DNA of 64,000 nucleotides from Kurthia massiliensis (GCF_000285555.1 NZ_HE611001.1:8746-72745); one strand, 5' to 3'; positions 36,210 to 45,194 are shown, counted from the first letter of the stretch. Notes: generated by a model not told the origin, from the letters alone. Numbers and translations: made by a program.

Positions 36210-37994
36210 TTAAACGATGAACTTTTCAGCCGCGATTAACGCTTCCGCTGCTTGGCGTTTTAATTTAATCGTTTTCTTCGGTGCATAGCGACCGAATTTA
36301 CGAAGTGCAGATAACATCATACGTTGATTATCGCCAGATGAAATGTTAACAAGCGTATCACGCGCTTCTGCTAAAATTGTTTCGAATGCCTCTTGACTGA
36401 AAATTTCTGTATATAGTAGCTTTTGAGTCGCTTTGTCGACACCATCGCGGTCGATTGCTTTTTGTGTACGTAATACCGCTGATTCGATGGCGAATAGTTG
36501 GTTCGCAATGTTCGCGATATTTACTAACACTTCTTGTTCTTGCTCTAATTTTTCACCGTATTTCAAAGCAGCTGTGCCCGCTGTTAACAATGCAATTTTC
36601 TTCGCCATTTTCACTAAATGTTTTTCTTGTGCTAATGGCTCATCTGAAATTTCTGCTGGTGTCATCGCTAAAATTTCTTGCTGTAGTGCTTGTGCTTGCT
36701 CAAGAAGTGGCAATTCACCTTTCATCGCTTTCTTCATGAACGTACCTGGCACGATTAAACGGTTAATTTCGTTCGTACCTTCGAAAATACGGTTAATACG
36801 AGAATCGCGGTAAATACGCTCTACTTCGTATTCAGCCATGTAGCCATAACCACCATGTAATTGCACCGCTTCATTAGCTACGTAGTCTAACACCTCTGAA
36901 CCGAACACTTTATTAATTGAGCACTCAATCGCATATTCAGCAATCGCTTCTGCAATCTTTTTACCATCCGTTTTTTCCTCATCTGATAACTGCCCCATAT
37001 TATCTTCAAAGTATCCAACTGTACGATAAATGAGTGATTCAGATGCGTAAATTTGTGCAGCCATATTCGCTAATTTTTCTTTCGTTAAGTTGAACGAAGA
37101 AATCGGTGTATTGAACTGTTTACGTTCATTCGTATATTGAATCGTTAAATCAAGTGCACGTTTTGATGAACCGATTGTACCGACACCTAATTTGTAACGA
37201 CCGATATTTAAAATGTTGAACGCAATCACGTGACCGCGGCCTGCTTCACCGAGTAAGTTTTCTACCGGTACAGCGACATCTTCTAAAATCAGCGTACGTG
37301 TTGAAGACGATTTAATCCCCATTTTCTTTTCTTCAGCGCCTGTTGATACGCCTTCTAGCTCGCGGTCAACGATAAACGCTGTGAATTTTTCACCGTCAAT
37401 TTTCGCATATACGACAAAGACGTCTGCGAATCCTGAGTTTGTGATCCATTGCTTTTCACCGTTTAAAATATAGTGTGTACCCGCTTCGTTTAAGCGCGCA
37501 GTTGTCTTCGCACCGAGCGCGTCACTACCAGAACCTGGCTCTGTTAATGCGTATGCTGCGATCAGTTCACCTGTTGCAAGTTTCGGTAAGTAACGTGATT
37601 TTTGGTCTTCATTTCCGAATAATACAATCGGTAATGAGCCAATCCCTACGTGGGCACCGTGCGTGATAGAGAAACCACCGACAACCGCCATTTTTTCTGT
37701 AATGAGCGCTGACGTGATTTTATCAAGACCTAAACCATCGTATTGCTCTGGTACGTCCGCTGCTAGTAAGCCTAGTTCACCCGCTTTTTTCAGCAATGCT
37801 ACTGAATGTTCAAATTCATGATTTTCTAGCTTTTCAATGAGTGGGAAGACATCGTTTTTCACATAGTCTTCTGTCGTTTTTGCGATCATTTTGTGCTCGT
37901 CTGTGAAGTCCTCTGGCGTAAATACGCGATTAATATCTACGTCTTCTGTTAAGAAGCTACCGCCTTTAATAATGTTTACTGTGTTTTCTGTCAT
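36210..37994 (-). CDS. fadE: Acyl-CoA dehydrogenase
   Basis: First step of fatty-acid beta-oxidation: FAD-dependent dehydrogenation of acyl-CoA. The main fold spans residues 30-420, with AYALTEPGSGSDA and QWITNSGFADVFVVY in the middle domain and QLHGGYGYMAEYEVERIYRDSRINRIFEGTNEINR in the C-terminal helical domain. The catalytic base is the Glu of YEVERIYRD-like or EGTNE segment. A further 170-residue helical extension makes 594 residues, as in B. subtilis FadE (YusJ). Third gene of fadN-fadA-fadE. Confidence 0.95.
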   Translation of the reverse strand: MTENTVNIIKGGSFLTEDVDINRVFTPEDFTDEHKMIAKTTEDYVKNDVFPLIEKLENHEFEHSVALLKKAGELGLLAADVPEQYDGLGLDKITSALITEKMAVVGGFSITHGAHVGIGSLPIVLFGNEDQKSRYLPKLATGELIAAYALTEPGSGSDALGAKTTARLNEAGTHYILNGEKQWITNSGFADVFVVYAKIDGEKFTAFIVDRELEGVSTGAEEKKMGIKSSSTRTLILEDVAVPVENLLGEAGRGHVIAFNILNIGRYKLGVGTIGSSKRALDLTIQYTNERKQFNTPISSFNLTKEKLANMAAQIYASESLIYRTVGYFEDNMGQLSDEEKTDGKKIAEAIAEYAIECSINKVFGSEVLDYVANEAVQLHGGYGYMAEYEVERIYRDSRINRIFEGTNEINRLIVPGTFMKKAMKGELPLLEQAQALQQEILAMTPAEISDEPLAQEKHLVKMAKKIALLTAGTAALKYGEKLEQEQEVLVNIANIANQLFAIESAVLRTQKAIDRDGVDKATQKLLYTEIFSQEAFETILAEARDTLVNISSGDNQRMMLSALRKFGRYAPKKTIKLKRQAAEALIAAEKFIV

Positions 37995-38041
37995 GATAAA
38001 TTCCTCCCAAATGGTTATTGTCCCTTTGTGAAAATAATTGA

Positions 38042-39214
38042 CTATAGTACTTCAAAGACGCCCGCAGCACCCATACCGCCGCCGATACACATCGTTACGA
38101 CACCGTATTTTTTACCTTGGCGTTTCAATTCATGAATTAATTTCAGTGATAAAATAGCACCTGTTGCGCCTAGTGGGTGGCCTAACGCAATCGCGCCGCC
38201 GTTCACATTTACTTTTTCTAGGTCGATACCAAGTTCTTTGACAACTTGAATCGATTGTGACGCAAACGCTTCGTTAATTTCCCATAAATCGATATCTTCG
38301 ATTGATAAACCAGCGATTTTTAGCGCTTTCGGTACAGCAACAATTGGACCGATACCCATCACTTCCGGTGGCACCCCTCCAACCGAAAATCCTAAAAATT
38401 TTGCAAGTGGTTGTATCCCTTGTTGTTCCGCATATTCGCGATCCATCACAAGTACTGCAGCAGCACCGTCTGATGTTTGCGATGCATTCCCCGCTGTAAC
38501 AGAACCTTTTACGTTGAATGCTGGACGTAACTTCGCAAGTGTTTCCACTGTCGTTCCTGGACGTACCCCTTCGTCCATTTTGAACTCAAAACGTTTTTCT
38601 TGTAGCTTGTTGTCAGCATCTACATAGCGCTGTACGACAGGTACAGGGACGATTTGATCGTTGAAACGGCCTTCTTTAATGGCACGGATGGCATTTTCGT
38701 GTGAACGTACAGCAAATGCATCTTGTTCTTCTCGCGATACGCTATATTTCACAGCAACATTTTCTGCTGTATGACCCATACTCGTATAATATTGTGGTGC
38801 TTCTTCAGCAAGTGTAACGTTCGGACGTACGACATGGCCCATCATCGGCACCATCGTCATTGACTCTGCGCCACCTGCGATGATTGCTTTTGAATGCCCA
38901 AGCATAATACGCTCTGCCGCATTCGCAATCGTTTGTAAACCTGATGAACAGAAACGATTGACCGTTTGCGCTGGTGTCGTATCTGGTAAACCAGCAAGTG
39001 CACCGATATTACGTGCCATATTCATTCCTTGCTCTGCTTCTGGCATTGCGCAACCGATAATTAAATCATCGATCTCACCGTTGTAATTCGCACGTTTCAA
39101 TGTTTCTTTGACAACAAGTGCCCCAAGATCATCTGGACGTACTGTTTTTAAAGAACCTTTCGTTGCTTTACCGACAGGTGTTCTAGCACCTGCTACAATT
39201 ACTGCCTCACGCAT
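38042..39214 (-). CDS. fadA: 3-ketoacyl-CoA thiolase
   Basis: 390-residue thiolase for the last beta-oxidation step. Nucleophilic Cys in [13 protein letters not shown] (about residue 88), His in [19 protein letters not shown], and second Cys in [14 protein letters not shown]. Start ATG at 39214 after AAGGGGGAC. Lies 36 nt downstream of fadN and 47 nt upstream of fadE on the same strand. Confidence 0.96.
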   Translation of the reverse strand: MREAVIVAGARTPVGKATKGSLKTVRPDDLGALVVKETLKRANYNGEIDDLIIGCAMPEAEQGMNMARNIGALAGLPDTTPAQTVNRFCSSGLQTIANAAERIMLGHSKAIIAGGAESMTMVPMMGHVVRPNVTLAEEAPQYYTSMGHTAENVAVKYSVSREEQDAFAVRSHENAIRAIKEGRFNDQIVPVPVVQRYVDADNKLQEKRFEFKMDEGVRPGTTVETLAKLRPAFNVKGSVTAGNASQTSDGAAAVLVMDREYAEQQGIQPLAKFLGFSVGGVPPEVMGIGPIVAVPKALKIAGLSIEDIDLWEINEAFASQSIQVVKELGIDLEKVNVNGGAIALGHPLGATGAILSLKLIHELKRQGKKYGVVTMCIGGGMGAAGVFEVL

Positions 39215-39249
39215 AAGCGAGTCCCCCTTATATATGAACTTCTCTATGA

Positions 39250-41640
39250 TTAGTTACGTAGTGGTTTACCTTTTAAAAGCATATGTTGCATACGTTGTTG
39301 TGTCGCTGCATTTTGTACGAGTTGAATGAATGCTTCACGCTCTAAATCTAATAAATATTGTTCGTCAACGAGCGTTCCGAATGGCACAAGTCCACCCGCT
39401 AATACGTACGCAAGTTTTTTCGCAATTTCAATATCGTAATCAGATGCGTAGCCTGAATTTTTCAGTCCTTCTGCACCGAGTAATAATGCTGCATATCCTG
39501 TCTCCCCAACGACTGGCACTTTTTCACGTACAGGTGGCTTATAACCTTCTGCAACTAAACCGATGACCGCTTGCTTCGCATCATATAATAAGTGGTCTGG
39601 ATTCACGCTCACACCATCTACAAAGTTTAAGAAGTTTAAGTCGCGCGCCTCTTCTGCAGACGTCGATACTTTCGCTGTCGCAATTGTTTCAAACGTTTGA
39701 TTAACGATGTTTTGCAGATCGATGTTCACACCTTTCGGTAAGCCTTTTAATTGCTTCATATACAGCTCTTTGTTACCGCCACCACCAGGGATAACGCCAA
39801 CGCCGACTTCAACAAGTCCCATATATGTTTCAGCAGATGCTTGAATGTGAGATGCGGCTAAACATACTTCTGCACCACCACCGAGCGTCATATTGTAAGG
39901 CGCTGCAACGACTGGTTTTTTACTATATTTCATGCGCAATGTCCCTTGTTGGAATGCATTGACAACTGCATCTAATTCAAATGTGTTATCGTCTTCTGCT
40001 TCCATTAAGATCATCGCAAGGTTTGCACCGACCGAGAAGTTTTTGCTTTGGTTACCAATGACAAGACCGATGAAATCGTCTGACTGGTCTAGTAAATCAA
40101 GTGCGTAATTCAACATTTGCATCGTATCAACGCCAAGAGCATTTGATTTTGAAGTGAATTCTAATAACAATACGCCGTCACCGAAATCAATGACACTTGC
40201 ACCTGCATTTTGTTTTAATACGCCATGCTTTTTCTTATAAAGCGCTAAGTCGATTGCTTTTTCGTTACGTGGCACTTTGACGTAATCTTCACCATCGAAG
40301 TAATGTAATTCATCATCGATTGTCGTATAGAATGAATCGTAACCTTTGTCTAACAATTTGTTGACGAAGTCTGGAATGTCGACGCCTTCTTTCGTTAAAC
40401 GTGCAACAGACTGCGTCACACCGATAGCGTCCCAAATTTCAAACGGTCCTTGCGTCCAACCAAATCCCCATTTCATCGCTTGGTCAATCGCTACAATGTC
40501 GTCTGAAATTTTGCCATTTAATTCTGCTGAGTATACGAGCGTCGGTGCGATAATGCTCCATAGTAGTTCGCCTGTACGGTCTTCTGCATAAACGAGTGAT
40601 TTCACACGGTTTGCTAAGCCTTTTTGTTGCTTCGCGACTGTAATAGATGGCGTATCTAACTGTTTACGTGGGCCGTATTCAAATGTGTTTAAATCTAGCT
40701 CTAAAATTTCTTTTCCTTTTTTCAAGAAGAAACCTTGACCAGATTTTGCACCTAACCAACCGTTATCGACCATTTTTAATAAATAATCAGGTACGTCGAA
40801 TACTTGTTGTTCTGCACCTGTCGTGTTGTCATACACATTGCGGGCAACGTGAACGAACGTATCTAAACCGACCACATCTAACGTACGTAATGTTGCAGAT
40901 GACGGACGACCGATTAATGGACCTGTTACTGAATCTACTTCGCCGACAGAATAGCCTTTTTCTTTCATGACTTGTAGTGTAATCATTAAACCGTACGTAC
41001 CGATACGGTTACCGATGAAGTTCGGTGTATCTTTTGCTAATACGACACCTTTACCGATTTCATCTTCACCAAATTGCTTCATATATTCAATGACTGCTGG
41101 ATCTGTATGTTCAGCAGGAATAATTTCTAACAGTTTTAAGTAACGCGGTGGGTTAAAGAAATGCGTACCTAAGAAATTCTTTTGGAAATCTTCTGAGCGT
41201 CCTTCCGCCATTGCATTAATGCTAATACCTGACGTATTTGACGATACGATCGTACCTGGTGTACGGACAGACTCGATTTTGTCATATAACGACTTTTTAA
41301 TCGCTAAGTTTTCTGTCACGACTTCGATGATCCAATCCGCTTTCGCTAAATCGTTAACATCGTCTTCTAAGTTACCAGTCGTCAATTTATTCAGGCTGCG
41401 CTTCGTTGTAAGCGGTGCAGGTTTTTGCTTTAATAGTTTTTGCATTGCACTATTTACGAGACGGTTACGAACAGCAGGTGATGATAACGTTAACCCTGCT
41501 TTTTCCTCTTCTGCCGTTAAGCTGTTTGGCACAATGTCGAACAATTGCGTTTCAAAACCACAGTTTGCTAAGTGAGCAGCGATCCCTGAACCCATGACAC
41601 CTGAACCGATAACCGCCACTTTTTGAATGCGTCTTACCAT
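39250..41640 (-). CDS. fadN: 3-hydroxyacyl-CoA dehydrogenase / enoyl-CoA hydratase fusion
   Basis: Bifunctional beta-oxidation enzyme, 796 residues. The N-terminal half is the NAD-binding hydroxyacyl-CoA dehydrogenase: VAVIGSGVMGSGIAAHLANCG, SNTSGISI, FLGTHFFNPPRYLKLLEIIP, NRIGTYG. The C-terminal part is an enoyl-CoA hydratase/isomerase domain with GNQSKNFSVGANL and VAAPYNMTLGGGAEVCLAASH. This dehydrogenase-first order is the FadN (YusL) arrangement. The ATG at 41640 has GGAAGGGG upstream. First gene of fadN-fadA-fadE, with a FadR-like operator 25 nt upstream of the start. Confidence 0.96.
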   Translation of the reverse strand: MVRRIQKVAVIGSGVMGSGIAAHLANCGFETQLFDIVPNSLTAEEEKAGLTLSSPAVRNRLVNSAMQKLLKQKPAPLTTKRSLNKLTTGNLEDDVNDLAKADWIIEVVTENLAIKKSLYDKIESVRTPGTIVSSNTSGISINAMAEGRSEDFQKNFLGTHFFNPPRYLKLLEIIPAEHTDPAVIEYMKQFGEDEIGKGVVLAKDTPNFIGNRIGTYGLMITLQVMKEKGYSVGEVDSVTGPLIGRPSSATLRTLDVVGLDTFVHVARNVYDNTTGAEQQVFDVPDYLLKMVDNGWLGAKSGQGFFLKKGKEILELDLNTFEYGPRKQLDTPSITVAKQQKGLANRVKSLVYAEDRTGELLWSIIAPTLVYSAELNGKISDDIVAIDQAMKWGFGWTQGPFEIWDAIGVTQSVARLTKEGVDIPDFVNKLLDKGYDSFYTTIDDELHYFDGEDYVKVPRNEKAIDLALYKKKHGVLKQNAGASVIDFGDGVLLLEFTSKSNALGVDTMQMLNYALDLLDQSDDFIGLVIGNQSKNFSVGANLAMILMEAEDDNTFELDAVVNAFQQGTLRMKYSKKPVVAAPYNMTLGGGAEVCLAASHIQASAETYMGLVEVGVGVIPGGGGNKELYMKQLKGLPKGVNIDLQNIVNQTFETIATAKVSTSAEEARDLNFLNFVDGVSVNPDHLLYDAKQAVIGLVAEGYKPPVREKVPVVGETGYAALLLGAEGLKNSGYASDYDIEIAKKLAYVLAGGLVPFGTLVDEQYLLDLEREAFIQLVQNAATQQRMQHMLLKGKPLRN

Positions 41641-41664
41641 AAAACAATTCGCCCCTTCCAAATT

Positions 41665-41682
41665 TGAATGAATAACCATTCA
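41665..41682. promoter_or_regulatory. FadR-type operator
   Basis: TGAATGAATAACCATTCA matches the Bacillus FadR consensus TGAATGAmTAnTCATTCA at all but one base. It lies between the candidate promoter and the fadN ATG. Long-chain acyl-CoA is expected to relieve repression. Confidence 0.8.
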
Positions 41683-41714
41683 TTTTTATCTAAAAAAAAT
41701 ATCGCCTTGCTTTT

Positions 41715-41742
41715 TCTATAATCATATTAGCATGACTTCCAA
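41715..41742 (-). promoter_or_regulatory. Candidate promoter of fadNAE
   Basis: On the minus strand TTGGAA (41742-41737), 16-nt spacer, TATAGA (41720-41715). The FadR box would then sit about 30 nt inside the transcript. Confidence 0.45.
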
Positions 41743-41877
41743 TTTTTATGCAATAAATAAATACGTTTTTTTGTCTAAAAAGTTTATTATTTTCTGTTTC
41801 AATTCTATTTTTTCTTAATTAAATGACTTTAAAATACGCTTTTATTTCCATTTTTCGTGCACCTTATGAAATTTAAG

Positions 41878-41907
41878 TACTGAAAATGAATCAACTTACT
41901 TTCAGTA
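41878..41907. repeat. Inverted repeat upstream of thioredoxin gene
   Basis: TACTGAAA, 14 nt, TTTCAGTA: perfect 8-bp arms, centre-to-centre 22 bp, upstream of and reaching the weak -35 (TTTCAG) of the thioredoxin gene. Confidence 0.6.
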
Positions 41908-41930
41908 ACCAACAAAACAGTGTACACTGT
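41900..41930 (+). promoter_or_regulatory. Candidate promoter with a 14-bp perfect palindrome over the -10
   Basis: TTTCAG (41900-41905), 17 nt, TACACT (41923-41928). The palindrome ACAGTGTACACTGT (41917-41930) covers the -10, an operator-like position. I cannot assign it to a known regulator. Confidence 0.45.
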
Positions 41931-41957
41931 AAGTACAACCTATGAGGAGGATTTAAC

Positions 41958-42278
41958 ATGCAACCAATTACTACAATTGAACAATTTAACGAAATCATCA
42001 CAACACAAGAAAACGTCATCGTAAAATTTTACGCTGGCTGGTGCCCTGATTGCACACGCATGAACATGTTCATCGATCCAATCATCGAACAATACAACCA
42101 ATATGCTTGGTACGAACTAAACCGCGATGAACTACCAGAACTAGCTGAAAAATACGAAGTAATGGGTATCCCAACACTTGCTGTATTTAAAAACGGCGAA
42201 AAAGTAGGTCACCTACATAGCGCCAACGCAAAATCTCCTGAGCAAGTAACAGACTTCTTAGAAGCACAAAACGCATAA
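41958..42278 (+). CDS. Thioredoxin family protein (YtpP-like)
   Basis: 106-residue cytoplasmic thioredoxin-fold protein. Active site CPDC in FYAGWCPDCTRMNMF (about residues 31-34) and cis-Pro in MGIPTLAVFKNGEKV. The CPDC motif sets it apart from housekeeping TrxA (CGPC) and fits the YtpP group. ATG at 41958 follows GAGGAGG, a strong ribosome site. It is monocistronic, with an elaborate palindromic upstream region and a strong terminator. Stress control is plausible but unproven. Confidence 0.9.
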   Translation: MQPITTIEQFNEIITTQENVIVKFYAGWCPDCTRMNMFIDPIIEQYNQYAWYELNRDELPELAEKYEVMGIPTLAVFKNGEKVGHLHSANAKSPEQVTDFLEAQNA

Positions 42279-42280
42279 TA

Positions 42281-42318
42281 AAAAAAGAACTCTCACCTGA
42301 AAAGGTCAGAGTTCTTTT
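42281..42318 (+). terminator. Terminator of the thioredoxin gene
   Basis: AAAAAAGAACTCT-C-ACCT-GAAA-AGGT-C-AGAGTTCTTTTTT, an 17-bp stem with one mismatch. Confidence 0.93.
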
Positions 42319-42362
42319 TTTACCTCATTTCCGCTACAATATGGCATAAGGTGGTGATTGTT

Positions 42363-42821
42363 TTGGACTTACAACAAGAAAATGAAGCGCTTAAACAGAA
42401 ACTTGCTTCCTATGAACAGCTTATTAGCTCAATGTCTGCACCAGTCATTGAATCTATTTTACAAGATGTTTTACTCGTACCGCTTACCGGTGTTTTAACG
42501 CTCGAACGAATCGACAATATCGACCAAGCGATTTTCGACTACATTTCAAAAACGAAGGAAGCACAATGTATTATTATCGACTTTACAGGCATCGTCATCG
42601 ATGATTTTGCTTATATCGATACGCAAACGTTCATTACGCGTTTTGAAAAATTAATTCAAACACTTGCATTAATGGGTGTTCGCGTCATTCATACAGGTAT
42701 GAGCCCTACTGTCGTTCGTTACTTCTATACGAATGGCTTCGTTGCGAATCACGATGCGTTCTCGTCATTCCGCACAGCTATTCAGCAACTCGCAAAAGAA
42801 GGCTACAAGCCAACGACATGA
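42363..42821 (+). CDS. STAS-domain protein with short coiled-coil N-terminus
   Basis: About 152 residues. Residues 1-20 (DLQQENEALKQKLASYEQL) look like a short coiled coil. The rest is a STAS domain: VLLVPLTGVLTLERIDNIDQAIFDYI, then CIIIDFTGIVIDDFAYIDTQTFITRFEKLIQTLALMGVRVIHTGMSPTVVRYF. This is close to the C-terminal domain of RsbR stressosome proteins, but the globin-like N-terminal sensor of RsbR is missing. Thr in DFTG may be the phosphosite. No rsbS or rsbT lies next to it. TTG at 42363 follows AAGGTGGTGA; the GTGs at 42351/42354 are inside that site. The next gene overlaps by 4 nt. Confidence 0.85.
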   Translation: MDLQQENEALKQKLASYEQLISSMSAPVIESILQDVLLVPLTGVLTLERIDNIDQAIFDYISKTKEAQCIIIDFTGIVIDDFAYIDTQTFITRFEKLIQTLALMGVRVIHTGMSPTVVRYFYTNGFVANHDAFSSFRTAIQQLAKEGYKPTT

Positions 42822-43321
42822 TTACGTTACGCGCAAAATCACAATACGATCCAACGATTCAAGAACGCTACCGCACTTCTGCTTGCGGCCCTACTGCAAT
42901 AGAAGCCATTTTAACGTATTATGAGCACCCTTCAACGATCAATGAGTTGTATGAAACACTCGGTACGACACCGATTGGGTTATTTACGTGGCGTTTAAAA
43001 AAGCGCCTTCGTCAATTGCTCGGTCCATCGTGGCAAGTGCGCCAAGTGACGAAAGTCCATGCGCTTGCAGCACTTGATCGTCATGAACCGATTGCGTTAA
43101 AATTTGACCGCTATTTCACACCATTTTTTTATAAAAAAGCACGGTACAATTATCATTGGACCGTGCTCGTAGGCTATTCAGTAGAATGTGGACGTTTGCA
43201 ACTGTTTGTAGAAGACTTAGGGACACCCCGCCGTCCGAGTCGCATTGAAAAAATCGACTACTTACAAAATGCGCACGCGCTCACATTTATCCATATTAAA
43301 CCGTTAACGGAAAATCGTTAA
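42818..43321 (+). CDS. C39-like cysteine peptidase domain protein
   Basis: 167-residue soluble protein with the papain-like C39 pattern: SACGPTAIEAILTYY (Cys nucleophile near residue 23), YNYHWTVLVGYS (His near residue 106) and LFVEDLG (Asp near 126). There is no transporter or signal peptide, and no leader-peptide substrate is visible nearby. The ATG overlaps the STAS gene stop as ATGA, so production is coupled to the STAS protein. The 3' end overlaps the convergent exonuclease gene by 18 nt. Function is unknown: a protease or a transglutaminase-like enzyme are both possible. Confidence 0.8.
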   Translation: MITLRAKSQYDPTIQERYRTSACGPTAIEAILTYYEHPSTINELYETLGTTPIGLFTWRLKKRLRQLLGPSWQVRQVTKVHALAALDRHEPIALKFDRYFTPFFYKKARYNYHWTVLVGYSVECGRLQLFVEDLGTPRRPSRIEKIDYLQNAHALTFIHIKPLTENR

Positions 43322-44185
43322 CGCATGATTGGCAATTAAACGATACTCATGTTGATGCAATAAGTTTAATGTATCATTCGTCCACATCGGTAACATTAGT
43401 TCCTCTAATGTCGTATCGATTGGCACTTGTGTATTAATACGTGCAAGTTGAAGCGACAATTGTAGCATGTCTACGTTGTCGCTAATTTTTTGGCGTTGCC
43501 CCGGTTTTAATTCATCAACAGCGGCTAGTACCCCTTCAACAGAGCCATACTTTTGAATAAACTGTAGTGCTGTTTTCGGGCCGATACCTTTAACGCCTGG
43601 ATAACCATCACTCGAATCACCCATAAACGCTTTTACGTCCGCAAATTGTTGTGGTGAAATACCGTATTCTTCTGTAAAACGTGCTAAGTTGTAAGCGTTA
43701 TATTCTGTAAATCCTTTTTTCGTTAGCGCAATTGTCGTGTTCGGATTAATTAATTGTAATAAATCTTTATCGCCACTTACGACCGTAATTTGCGCGTCAT
43801 CTTTCCATTTTTCAACGAACGAACCGATTAAATCATCCGCTTCTTGCCCTTTTACGCCGAAGTTTTGCCAGCCGATCATTTCAGATACTTCGCGTGCTAA
43901 ATCAAACTGTGGCAACATTTCATCTGGTGGCGCTGTACGATTCGCTTTGTAGCCGTCGAACAAATCATTGCGGAACGTATGACTGCCCATATCCCAGCAA
44001 ATGGCCATATGGGTTGGGCGAATTAAATTTTGCGCACTTAACACGTGACGCGCAAATCCTTGCACACCATTTGTCGGCGTACCGTCTTGTTTCGGGAAAA
44101 ACTGACCCATCGGTGCTGTTGCATAAAATGAACGGAATAATAGCGCCATTCCGTCGACTAATAAAATATGTGGTTGTGGTTGCAT
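43304..44185 (-). CDS. 5'-3' exonuclease (YpcP/Xni type)
   Basis: 293-residue stand-alone homologue of the 5'-3' exonuclease domain of DNA polymerase I. Metal ligands are in LLVDGMALLFRSFYA, FDGYKANR, GQEADDLIG, VSGDKDLLQL and FMGDSSDGYPGVKGIGPKTALQFI (H3TH). It removes RNA primers or flaps, and in B. subtilis is partly redundant with PolA. ATG at 44185 after AAAGGAG, which directly follows the T run of the upstream terminator. Its 3' end overlaps the C39-like gene tail to tail. Confidence 0.94.
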   Translation of the reverse strand: MQPQPHILLVDGMALLFRSFYATAPMGQFFPKQDGTPTNGVQGFARHVLSAQNLIRPTHMAICWDMGSHTFRNDLFDGYKANRTAPPDEMLPQFDLAREVSEMIGWQNFGVKGQEADDLIGSFVEKWKDDAQITVVSGDKDLLQLINPNTTIALTKKGFTEYNAYNLARFTEEYGISPQQFADVKAFMGDSSDGYPGVKGIGPKTALQFIQKYGSVEGVLAAVDELKPGQRQKISDNVDMLQLSLQLARINTQVPIDTTLEELMLPMWTNDTLNLLHQHEYRLIANHALTIFR

Positions 44186-44200
44186 GTAAAAAATTCTCCT

Positions 44201-44230
44201 TTAAAAAAAGGACGCCTATACGAGGCATCC
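44201..44230 (-). terminator. Terminator of the OsmC-like gene
   Basis: On the minus strand GGATGCCT-CGTAT-AGGCGTCC with one G-U pair, then seven T. The T run abuts the exonuclease ribosome site, so readthrough would feed the exonuclease gene. Confidence 0.85.
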
Positions 44231-44238
44231 CATTGTTA

Positions 44239-44694
44239 CTAAATGACTTCAGCTACGCTGATTGTTGCTTCTAACTCTAATTGTACATTACCTTTGATTG
44301 CTTTGCTAATCATGCAAGTCTCTTCTGCTTTTTCAGCTAAACGTTGTGCTTTTTTACGCATCGCATCTGTCGCATCAGCCATTAAAACAATCGTCGGTTT
44401 GTGTATAATTTTTTGATATGTGAACACACCGTTCGTCACATCGACATACCCTTCTGAGACGAGCGCTTGTTTTTCTGTCTCAATACCCGCACGTTCTAAT
44501 AACGCAGCAAGTGTAATCATATAACACGTTGCGGCGGCGCCTAATAACATTTCATCAGGATTCGTCCCAACATTTGGACCGTCCATTTCTTTCGGAATAG
44601 ATACGGTCGTTTTTAAGTTGCCAGCTTCAATCTCTCCGACGCTATTACGCCCACCTGGCCAATTCGCTTGTAATGTAAATAAATGTGTTGCCAT
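44239..44694 (-). CDS. OsmC/Ohr family peroxiredoxin-like protein
   Basis: 151-residue cytoplasmic protein. Two conserved redox cysteines are in LLGAAATCYMITLAALL (about 57) and AEETCMISKAI (about 127), the pair used by Ohr/OsmC proteins to reduce organic hydroperoxides. The N-terminus has WPGGRNSVGEIEAG and GTNPDEML, closer to the SACOL1771-like OsmC subgroup than to classical Ohr. ATG at 44694 after AAGGGGTGG. It is 12 nt downstream of the orphan membrane protein gene. Confidence 0.9.
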   Translation of the reverse strand: MATHLFTLQANWPGGRNSVGEIEAGNLKTTVSIPKEMDGPNVGTNPDEMLLGAAATCYMITLAALLERAGIETEKQALVSEGYVDVTNGVFTYQKIIHKPTIVLMADATDAMRKKAQRLAEKAEETCMISKAIKGNVQLELEATISVAEVI

Positions 44695-44705
44695 GTTGCC
44701 ACCCC

Positions 44706-45194
44706 TTAGTTTGAAAATGGATAGTATTGTTCTGTATACGGGTCAAATGCATAACGGTATACAGCATCTTTTTTCTCTAATGCAATTAAATATACTTCTC
44801 GGTCGTCGTAATTCATAATCGTATTTTGATACTCACGATCTTTAACGACTTTCCCACCTTCTGTACGAGCAATCATCGCTTGCGCGTCATCGACTTTCAC
44901 ATTTGGAATATCACGTTCAAACATAAATGGCGCGAATAAAAGTAGCACGTACGCCATACCAATTAAAATGTGCTTCTTATGAAAGTTTTGCTTGTCTAAC
45001 AATAAAAAATACGCAATTAAAAATGTCATTAACCCGAGCATTACATACCCCGGCATATCCCCCAAAATATTTACGCCATTATACGGTTTTGCGCGGAAAT
45101 AAAAATATATTACTTCTATAAATGAAAGGAGTACAATGCCGAGTAATAGTTTCTCCCGTTTTCCAAGCTTCCCTAAACGAGTTTCTTTTTTCAA
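44706..45194 (-). CDS. Orphan membrane protein with three N-terminal helices
   Basis: About 162 residues. A Lys/Arg-rich start is followed by three helices (about residues 15-33, 44-64 and 74-90). A soluble C-terminal part of 65 residues (RDIPNVKVDDAQAMIARTEGGKVVKDREYQ...) follows. I do not recognise the family. TTG at 45194 has AGAGGTGA at 5 nt; the in-frame GTG at 45203 lies inside the ribosome site. It is co-transcribed with the OsmC-like gene downstream. Confidence 0.75.
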   Translation of the reverse strand: MKKETRLGKLGKREKLLLGIVLLSFIEVIYFYFRAKPYNGVNILGDMPGYVMLGLMTFLIAYFLLLDKQNFHKKHILIGMAYVLLLFAPFMFERDIPNVKVDDAQAMIARTEGGKVVKDREYQNTIMNYDDREVYLIALEKKDAVYRYAFDPYTEQYYPFSN

